Origin: Chloroflexota bacterium
GTDB lineage: Bacteria; Chloroflexota; Limnocylindria; Limnocylindrales; CSP1-4
Direction of reading: 5' to 3'
Length of the DNA: 12,777 nucleotides
Assembly: GCA_030271555.1 (NCBI GenBank)
Contig: JARXKQ010000011.1
Location: 1 to 12,777, forward strand
The notes under the pieces: generated by a model
Databases searched by the model: none
Seen by the model: the letters and a program-made list of their open reading frames with translations, nothing else
Told to the model about the DNA's origin: nothing
In this document: one piece after another, positions 7,205 to 12,777 of the stretch
Layout: each line of letters opens with the position of its first letter
Position numbering within the stretch: the first letter of the stretch is position 1
Program-made: the position numbers and the translations under genes

Positions 7205-9004
7205 TTACTTCACGTAGAGAAATACGTGGCTGACCAGCGTGTTGCCGTCCGTGACGCTCACCACCGACACATTGCTGAGCGGCTCGAGGAAGGGCTGCGC
7301 GTTGAGGTTGTAGTCGCCGCTGGCGTCTGTCGGAACCATGTCCTCGTACGCCGTCCGTAAGGCGGCAATGTCGACGAACACGACGCCCGCATTGGACGTC
7401 CCGCCGGCATCGAGCGCGGCCTGGTATTCGGGCCGCGCGGCAAGCGACTGGTCGCGCGTCCGGTCGAGGGTGTTCGTCACGAAATCGTGCGTGCCGAGCA
7501 GCAACCGACCGTTGCTCAGGCTCATCGCAAGCGTCGTGGCGCTGCCCTGGGTGCCAGGCGCGCTGAAGGTGATTACCGTCACGGTTGCGGCACCATGCTC
7601 CTCGTCGGTAAAGGTCACTCCCCCACCGAACTGGGACAGCGTTTGCAGCAGCGCGGTGACCTTCTCGATGCGCGCCGATGCGATGGCCATGTCGTCGACC
7701 GATGCGACCAGGCCGAAGTCGGGCTTGGCACTGGTGCCCGAAACGGAGACCGACGCGTCGACGATGAAGTCGAAGAACTCCTGTGGCGGCGAGCCGAGCA
7801 GGTTTCCCAGCGATGAGAGGTCGATCGGTGCACCGCTCGAGGCGCTGGGGAGCGCCGTCATGCCCTTGGCGATGATCCAGCTGATCGTCTGGCCCACGTC
7901 GCGCACTTCCGCGTACAGGAGCGCGTCCTTGGGCGCGAGCTCGGCCAGGGTCGATGAGCGGTTCGAAGGCAAGGGCGGAAGGTCTGCGGTCGCGGGGCGG
8001 TCTGACCTCGCGCCGCGGGTGGTGCGGCTGGTGATCGTCAGGTGATCGCCGTCGGCGCGAACCTCGCCCAGAACGCGGACCGACACGGCACTCACCAAGG
8101 AGTCAGCCAGGTCGCCGCTCGGCAAGGCCGTGCTCAATTGGTCGTACAGCGTCTGGGCCATAGAGCTGCCGTCGAAGTAGAACGTGCCCAGCCGGTCGGC
8201 GTGGAGTGCGCCCAGCTGCTGGACGAAGAATTGGTCATCGGCTAGACCGGGGGTGCGGTCCGCGCGAACGTCGAGCGCGGCCTGCAGGTCCTCGACCCGA
8301 GTGCTGACCACCAGTGCCTCATCGGACCAGGTCAGGTTGACCCGCTCACTCGAGTCGTGCATCTGGCCGCTCCAGATCGTGCTGCCCTGGTAGGTCGATT
8401 GCTGCCAGTCGCTTCCCATGAGCGGCAGCAGCCACGCCTCCAGCGCCAGGCGCTGGTCCTGCTTGATCAAGAGCGCAACGGTCATTGACCGCGGCGTACC
8501 GCTCGCAGGCGCGAGCGTTGAGCCGAAGATGCCGATCAAGCCGCCAAACCAGGGCTTGACGTCGTCCGACCACGAGACGCCGGCGGGGTTCCGGTCAAAG
8601 ATCGACTGGAGCGTCTCGTCGAGCTTCGTGTCGAACGCGGCTTGGTCGGCGAAGCCCGGGAAATGACTCATGAACTGGGCGACGAGATTGTGCTGGTCGC
8701 CCGGCAGGGTCTCGTTCAGCTCCAGGTAAGTGACGGTATTGGCTGGCGCGTACCGGGCGACCGTGGATGGCGTGCCACCACCCGGCCGGCCAAGCACAAA
8801 GGCGGCGCCAAGAAGACCCACAACGAGCACGGTGGCGACGCCAACAACGGCCCAGCGCCAGCGGCTGGTCAGGGTCATTGGCTGACTGGTGGGCGTGTTC
8901 GTAGTCGGGGCGGCAACCGGTGCAGTTGTAGCGGCAGGCCTGCTGAAGATGGACCCGTCTGATTTCACGGGAGCCGGTGAGTCGGTGCCTTCTTGATCGC
9001 TCAT
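7205..9004 (-). CDS. DUF3352-like membrane-anchored protein, function unknown
   Basis: The 599-residue protein has a Pro/Thr/Ser-rich N-terminus of about 50 residues. One membrane helix follows at about 51-72 (AVVGVATVLVVGLLGAAFVL). A large domain of about 525 residues is predicted to lie outside the membrane and contains no cysteine. The segment YAPANTVTYLEL (85-96) after the helix resembles the opening of DUF3352 proteins. These are known from Chloroflexota, actinobacteria and cyanobacteria and have no assigned function. The outer part looks like two repeats about 270 residues apart. The chosen ATG at 9004 begins seven bases after ffh. The open frame reaches 9055, but the extra residues overlap ffh and look meaningless. 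A ribosome binding site is not evident. The place between ffh and rpsP suggests co-transcription, not a known link to protein targeting. The DUF assignment is from memory of the family pattern. Confidence 0.65.
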   Translation of the reverse strand: MSDQEGTDSPAPVKSDGSIFSRPAATTAPVAAPTTNTPTSQPMTLTSRWRWAVVGVATVLVVGLLGAAFVLGRPGGGTPSTVARYAPANTVTYLELNETLPGDQHNLVAQFMSHFPGFADQAAFDTKLDETLQSIFDRNPAGVSWSDDVKPWFGGLIGIFGSTLAPASGTPRSMTVALLIKQDQRLALEAWLLPLMGSDWQQSTYQGSTIWSGQMHDSSERVNLTWSDEALVVSTRVEDLQAALDVRADRTPGLADDQFFVQQLGALHADRLGTFYFDGSSMAQTLYDQLSTALPSGDLADSLVSAVSVRVLGEVRADGDHLTITSRTTRGARSDRPATADLPPLPSNRSSTLAELAPKDALLYAEVRDVGQTISWIIAKGMTALPSASSGAPIDLSSLGNLLGSPPQEFFDFIVDASVSVSGTSAKPDFGLVASVDDMAIASARIEKVTALLQTLSQFGGGVTFTDEEHGAATVTVITFSAPGTQGSATTLAMSLSNGRLLLGTHDFVTNTLDRTRDQSLAARPEYQAALDAGGTSNAGVVFVDIAALRTAYEDMVPTDASGDYNLNAQPFLEPLSNVSVVSVTDGNTLVSHVFLYVK

Positions 9005-9011
9005 GACTTGA

Positions 9012-10343
9012 TTATCGGCGCGGCCCGAACGGCAACATGCCGCGCTTGGCGCCACCGGCGCTCAGCTGGCGCATGACCTTCTTCATCTCGACGAACTGCT
9101 TCAAGAGCCGGTTCACGTCCTGAAGGCTGGTGCCGGAGCCGCGGGCGACGCGGCGCTTGCGGCTGCCGCTGAGCAGGTCGGGGTCGCGCCGCTCTTCCGT
9201 GGTCATCGATTGGATGATCGCCTCGACGCGCTTCATGTCGCCCCGGTCGACCGCCGCCTGGGCTTCCTTGGCCGCGCCACCCATGCCGGGGATCAGCTCG
9301 AGCAGCCCACCGATGGAGCCCATCTTCTTGATCTGCTGCATCTGGCCCAGGAAATCCTCGAGGGTGAAGGAGTTGCGCTGCAGCTTGCGCGCCAGCTCCC
9401 CGGCCTGCTTCTGGTCGACGTGCTCCTGCGCCTTCTCGACGAGCGTCAGCACGTCACCCATGCCCAGGATGCGGCCGGCAAGGCGGTCCGGGTGGAATGG
9501 CTCGAGCGCATCGGTCTTCTCGCCGGTGCCCAGGAACTTGACCGCGAGCCCGGTGACAGCGCTGATCGACAGGGCCGCGCCGCCCCGGGCGTCGCCATCA
9601 ATCTTGGTCAGCACCAAACCGGTGACCGGGGCGGCCTCAGCGAACGCCTGAGCGACGGCGACCGACTCCTGGCCGACCATGGCGTCGACCACCAGCAATG
9701 TCTCGGACGGCCCCAGCGCCTTGGCGAGATCGCTGATTTCCTGCAGCAGCGGCTGGTCGACTGAGGTCCGGCCGGCTGTGTCCAGCACAACCGTGTCGCG
9801 ACCTTGTTTCTTCGCTTCGGCGACCGCGCCGCGACCAATGTCGAGCACCTTCGTGCCGGCAGGCGCGCGATATACGGGGACATCGATCTGCTTGCCCAGC
9901 GTCTGGAGCTGATCAGCCGCGGCCGGTCGGTACGGATCGGCTGCAACAAGCAGCGGCCGGCGACCCTGTTTGATGAGCTGCCGCGCGAGCTTGGCCGAGG
10001 TCGTCGTCTTGCCCGAGCCCTGCAGGCCGATCAGCATTACGACAGCGGGCGAGCCGGCGAGTCGGAACGTCCGATCACCCGCCCCCAGGATGGTGGTCAG
10101 CTCGTCGTGGACGATCTTGATGACCATCTGACCGGCGTTGACGCTCTCGAGCACTTCCTCGCCGACCGCTCGCTCGCGCACCCGAGCAACGAAGTCCTTG
10201 ACCACGCGGAAGTTGACGTCCGCCTCCAGCAACGCCAGGCGGACTTCGCGCATCGCGGCATCGACATCGGCCTCGCTGATGCGGCCGCGGCCGGTCAGCC
10301 GGCCTAGGACGCCACGAAGTCGCTCACTCAGATCATCAAACAC
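9012..10343 (-). CDS. ffh: Signal recognition particle protein Ffh (SRP54)
   Basis: Ffh binds 4.5S/6S RNA and signal sequences on the ribosome and docks with FtsY for membrane insertion. The 443 residues hold the N domain (1-95), the GTPase G domain and the M domain. G-domain motifs are GLQGSGKTTT (106-115), DPYRPAAADQL (136-146), DTAGR (188-192), TKIDGDARGG (246-255) and GTGEKTDALEPF (272-283). The M domain starts near 325 with FTLEDFLGQMQQIKKMG. Its RNA-binding helix SRKRRVARGSG is at 394-404. The start is GTG, giving the classic FDDLSERLRGVL opening. The frame continues upstream to 10847, but that part is antisense to the MFS gene. The start is only 31 bp from the divergent MFS start, so its promoter must lie inside the MFS gene, unless ffh is read through from further away. 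Confidence 0.97.
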   Translation of the reverse strand: MFDDLSERLRGVLGRLTGRGRISEADVDAAMREVRLALLEADVNFRVVKDFVARVRERAVGEEVLESVNAGQMVIKIVHDELTTILGAGDRTFRLAGSPAVVMLIGLQGSGKTTTSAKLARQLIKQGRRPLLVAADPYRPAAADQLQTLGKQIDVPVYRAPAGTKVLDIGRGAVAEAKKQGRDTVVLDTAGRTSVDQPLLQEISDLAKALGPSETLLVVDAMVGQESVAVAQAFAEAAPVTGLVLTKIDGDARGGAALSISAVTGLAVKFLGTGEKTDALEPFHPDRLAGRILGMGDVLTLVEKAQEHVDQKQAGELARKLQRNSFTLEDFLGQMQQIKKMGSIGGLLELIPGMGGAAKEAQAAVDRGDMKRVEAIIQSMTTEERRDPDLLSGSRKRRVARGSGTSLQDVNRLLKQFVEMKKVMRQLSAGGAKRGMLPFGPRR

Positions 10344-10353
10344 GGGTCTCGAT

Positions 10354-10365
10354 GGTAGCCCTACC
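10354..10365. repeat. Inverted repeat between divergent ffh and MFS starts
   Basis: GGTAG and CTACC arms flank a CC centre in the 31-bp gap between the two divergent start codons. The position, 10 bp from each start, would suit an operator that touches both genes, but the arms are only five bases long. Confidence 0.45.
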
Positions 10366-10374
10366 CTGCCGCAG

Positions 10375-11679
10375 ATGGCTGCTGAGCCGCTGCTCGACCC
10401 CAAGTTCCCGCCCGATGACGAGCGTCCGTCGCGGTCGCTGTGGCGCAACAACGCGTTCGTCCGCGTCTTCTCGGCAGCCACCATCTCGATCTTCGGGTCG
10501 CTCGTCACCCGGGTCGCGCTGCCGTTCGTGGCGATCATCAACCTCCATGCTGACTCGGTGGGCGTGGCGCTCGTGCGCAGCATGGAGCTCGTTGCGGGAC
10601 TGGCGGTGGTGCTGGTCGCCGGGGCGTGGATCGATCGGCTGCGGCGGCGGCCGGTAATGATCTGGGCTGACGTTGGGCGGGCGGCACTGCTGGGCCTGAT
10701 CCCGCTCGCGGCACTGGGTGGCTGGCTGTCGCTGCCGTTGTTGCTCGTGGTGACTCTCTTCACCGCCGTCCTGACCACGTTTTTCGATGCGGCCGACAGC
10801 GCATTTCTGCCGACCATCGTGCCGCGCACTGATCTCGTCCGCGCCAATGGCGCGCTGGCGGCCTCCGGGTCCGTGTCGGAGTTTGCGGCGTTTGGGTCAG
10901 CTGGCTTCCTCGTTCAGCTGTTGAGCGCGCCGATCGCCATCCTCATCGACGCGATCAGCTTCGTCGTATCGGCCCTGTTGCTGGGCACGATTCGCGTCAA
11001 GGAGGCGCCGCCGCCGACCAAGGCCGAGCGCGAGCCTGTCCTGCGCGAGATCGCCATCGGCCTTGGTCTCGTCGCGCGCAGCAAGGTGCTGCGCGCCCTG
11101 ACCCTGGCGTCGATGGCCACGGCGGCCATGTGGGGCGTGTTCGGGTCTCTGTGGTTCTTGTTCGCGATCGAGGATCTCAAGCTGGATGCGGCCGCGATCG
11201 GGGTTGTCGCCGCGGTGGGCGGCATCAGCTCCCTTGTCGGCGCGCTGCTGACTACGCGCCTGACGCGGCGCTTTGGCATAGGCCCGGTGCTGGTCGTGGC
11301 GGTGCTCATCGGCATGCTGGGCTCGTACTCGATCCCGCTTGCGCCCGTTGGCGCGCCCCTCGTCGCCATGCTCTTCCTGATTGGTCAGCAGCTGATCACT
11401 GATCCGGCCATGACCGCCTTCGACATCACCGACACCTCCATCCGACAGTCGATCGTCCACGATCGCCAGCTGGGCCGCGTCAATGCCACGGTGCGCGTCA
11501 TGATCTTGGTCGCCCAGCTTGCGGCGACACTGATTGCTGGTTTCCTCGCGCTGCAGTTCGGCCTGCGCACCATGCTGTTTATCGGGCCGACCGTGGGCCT
11601 GCTGGGCGTCCTGGCCATCTGGTTCTCGCCGGTCCGGCACGTGCGCCGCATCGAGGATCTGGCGCGGGTCGTGCCCTAG
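10375..11679 (+). CDS. MFS transporter, EntS/MFS_3-like exporter
   Basis: This is a 434-residue inner-membrane protein with many hydrophobic stretches, consistent with 12 helices. The first helix is near 31-57. The loop after helix 2 carries AGAWIDRLRRRPVMI (82-96), the family motif A. DAADSAFLPTIVPRTDLVRANGAL (138-161) and IAILIDAISFVVSALLLG (187-204) are typical of the MFS_3 branch, which includes enterobactin exporter EntS and macrolide pumps. The substrate cannot be told. It is the only plus-strand gene. It sits between ftsY and ffh, shares the CTAG stop palindrome with ftsY, and starts 31 bp from ffh. No ribosome binding site precedes the ATG (CTGCCGCAG), so translation may be leaderless. 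An upstream open frame to 10138 is antisense to ffh and is left out. Confidence 0.88.
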   Translation: MAAEPLLDPKFPPDDERPSRSLWRNNAFVRVFSAATISIFGSLVTRVALPFVAIINLHADSVGVALVRSMELVAGLAVVLVAGAWIDRLRRRPVMIWADVGRAALLGLIPLAALGGWLSLPLLLVVTLFTAVLTTFFDAADSAFLPTIVPRTDLVRANGALAASGSVSEFAAFGSAGFLVQLLSAPIAILIDAISFVVSALLLGTIRVKEAPPPTKAEREPVLREIAIGLGLVARSKVLRALTLASMATAAMWGVFGSLWFLFAIEDLKLDAAAIGVVAAVGGISSLVGALLTTRLTRRFGIGPVLVVAVLIGMLGSYSIPLAPVGAPLVAMLFLIGQQLITDPAMTAFDITDTSIRQSIVHDRQLGRVNATVRVMILVAQLAATLIAGFLALQFGLRTMLFIGPTVGLLGVLAIWFSPVRHVRRIEDLARVVP

Positions 11680-12560
11680 GCGAAGAGCGCCTCGACGAAG
11701 TCGTTCGGCGCAAACTCGAGCAGGTCGTCGACCTTCTCGCCCACGCCAACGAACAGCACCGGGACGTCGAGCGCGTCCTCGATCGCGAACGCGATGCCGC
11801 CGCGCGACGTGGTGTCGAGCTTGGTCAACGCGATGCCGGTCAGCCCAGCGGCTTCATGGAAGGCGCGCGCCTGGCTGAGGCCGTTCTGCCCGGTGGTGGC
11901 GTCCAGGACGAAGAGCACCTCTGGCAGCGCGTCCGGGAGACGCTTGCCGATGGTGCGCCGGATCTTGGCCAACTCGTCCATCAGGTTGCTCTTGGTATGC
12001 AGCCGCCCGGCAGTGTCGATCACGACCACGTCGCTGTCTCTCGCGGCGGCAGCATCGAGCGCGTCATACACGACCGCCGACGGATCCGCGCCGGCGGCGT
12101 GGGCCACGAGCGGCAGGTCGACGCGCTTGGCCCACGCCTCGAGCTGTTCGATTGCAGCCGCGCGAAACGTGTCCGCGGCGGCCAGCAGAACCTTGGCACC
12201 CAGCTTCGAGAAACGATGACCCAGCTTCGCGACCGTTGTCGTCTTGCCCGTTCCGTTCACGCCAATCACCAGCACGACCGCCGGCGTGCCGTTGCCCGGG
12301 ACGTGCGGCCAACCGGTCGTGCGGCGCGGCGCAAAGAGGCCGATCAGCTCGTTCTTGACCGCGAGCTCCGGCTCGAGGTCGCGCCGTGCCCGGGCACCTT
12401 CGACCACACGGCTCGCCAGCCCGGCGCCCATGTCGGCCGCGATGAGCGTTTCCTCGATCTCATCCCACGCGGCGTCGTCAAGCGGTCCACCCAGGATGCC
12501 GCGCAGCCGGCCGACGAACGATTGGCGCGTCCGCGCCACGCCCTGATCGAGATCGCTCAA
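11676..12560 (-). CDS. ftsY: Signal recognition particle receptor FtsY
   Basis: FtsY is the membrane-side GTPase that receives the Ffh-ribosome complex. The 294-residue protein is essentially the NG unit. The N domain (about 8-80) begins with VARTRQSFVGRLRGIL. G-domain motifs are GVNGTGKTTTVAKLG (100-114), DTFRAAAIEQL (130-140), DTAGRLHTKSNLMDEL (182-197), TKLDTTSRGG (246-255) and GVGEKVDDLLEF (272-283). The long acidic A domain of E. coli FtsY is absent, as in many Gram-positive and related bacteria. Membrane contact would then rely on the N-terminal helix. The start is a TTG overlapping the smc stop as TTGA, the same arrangement as pyrH. No ribosome binding site is evident, so coupling to smc is likely. 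The stop lies in the CTAG shared with the MFS gene. Confidence 0.96.
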   Translation of the reverse strand: MSDLDQGVARTRQSFVGRLRGILGGPLDDAAWDEIEETLIAADMGAGLASRVVEGARARRDLEPELAVKNELIGLFAPRRTTGWPHVPGNGTPAVVLVIGVNGTGKTTTVAKLGHRFSKLGAKVLLAAADTFRAAAIEQLEAWAKRVDLPLVAHAAGADPSAVVYDALDAAAARDSDVVVIDTAGRLHTKSNLMDELAKIRRTIGKRLPDALPEVLFVLDATTGQNGLSQARAFHEAAGLTGIALTKLDTTSRGGIAFAIEDALDVPVLFVGVGEKVDDLLEFAPNDFVEALFA

Positions 12561-12777
12561 TTCAGAACTTTTGCGCCGTTGGTGGAGCTGGCGCCGTTGT
12601 CGTCGGAGGGCGCACCGGGCAGACGCAGCGAGACAACCCGGCTCACGGCATCGTCGCCAAGGGTGATGCCGTAGAGCGCGTCGGCACCCTCGATCGTGCC
12701 CCGGTTGTGGGTGATAACGATGAATTGTGTCTGTTCAGCCAGACCACGCAGTGCCCGCGAGAACCGGCCCACGTTGG
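12557..12777 (-). CDS. smc: Chromosome segregation protein Smc, C-terminal end (partial)
   Basis: Only the last 72 residues are in the window; the 5' part lies beyond 12777 and the frame is still open at the edge. NVGRFSRALRGLAEQTQFIV, then ITHNRGTIEGADALYGITL and SRVVSLRL match the end of the Smc ATPase head. The NVGRF follows the D-loop, THNR lies in the H-loop region, and the LYG and SRVVSL strands close the fold. A short, probably disordered tail (PGAPSDDNGASSTNGAKVLN) ends the protein. Smc dimers organise and segregate the chromosome. The smc-ftsY order is common in bacteria and supports the call. A GTG inside the fragment is not the true start. Confidence 0.92.
   Translation of the reverse strand, partial: NVGRFSRALRGLAEQTQFIVITHNRGTIEGADALYGITLGDDAVSRVVSLRLPGAPSDDNGASSTNGAKVLN

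Noticed and set aside
10344..10847. N-terminal extension of ffh by 168 residues
   Set aside because: It is antisense to the MFS gene, rich in Ser/Thr/Arg, and precedes a standard Ffh start; no SRP54 carries such a domain.
1..12777. CRISPR arrays, tRNA genes, mobile elements, toxin-antitoxin or defence genes
   Set aside because: I found no spaced repeats, no cloverleaf-like segment, no transposase or integrase motifs and no unassigned gene cluster; apart from the DUF3352-like and MFS genes everything is conserved housekeeping.

Overview
This is a GC-rich bacterial housekeeping region with almost no non-coding DNA. Fifteen genes lie on the minus strand; the last is cut by the window edge. One unrelated transporter gene lies on the plus strand. 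I see no tRNA, rRNA, CRISPR array, insertion sequence, phage gene or defence system, and no convincing undescribed multi-gene system. The organism is probably a free-living bacterium of the Chloroflexota type or a neighbouring GC-rich lineage. The clues are the short (about 200 residue) EF-Ts, the long low-complexity tail on ribosomal protein S2, a DUF3352-like membrane protein next to ffh, and frequent GTG/TTG starts. This placement is an inference; no marker here is decisive.

Layout in the direction of minus-strand transcription, right to left. (1) 12777-11676: the 3' end of smc, then ftsY starting inside the smc stop (TTGA overlap). (2) 11679-10375: a plus-strand MFS exporter gene. It shares a CTAG palindrome with ftsY as the stop of both genes, and its start is only 31 bp from the ffh start. 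(3) 10343-6154: ffh, a DUF3352-like membrane protein gene, rpsP, khpA, rimM and trmD, tightly packed. (4) After an 81-bp gap with a possible promoter: rplS, rnhB and yraN. (5) After a 190-bp gap with the best promoter candidate and a foldable leader: rpsB, tsf, pyrH, frr and uppS, every junction overlapping by 1 to 8 bases.

The genes serve protein synthesis and cell growth. FtsY and Ffh form the membrane-targeting pathway. S16, L19 and S2 are ribosomal proteins, and RimM and KhpA act in ribosome maturation or RNA binding. TrmD methylates tRNA to keep the reading frame. EF-Ts and RRF act in elongation and recycling. PyrH makes UDP for nucleotide and cell-wall precursors, and UppS makes the undecaprenyl lipid carrier. 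RNase HII removes ribonucleotides from DNA, and Smc acts in chromosome organisation. This order resembles the well-known smc-ftsY-ffh-rpsP-rimM-trmD-rplS-rnhB and rpsB-tsf-pyrH-frr neighbourhoods of many bacteria.

The points most worth a second look are small. RNase HII has GVA in place of its usual GRG substrate-reading motif. TrmD has Glu where E. coli has the catalytic Asp169. The DUF3352-like protein looks internally duplicated with a repeat offset of about 270 residues. S2 has a roughly 108-residue acidic-then-basic tail. The MFS gene is wedged between the two SRP-pathway genes.
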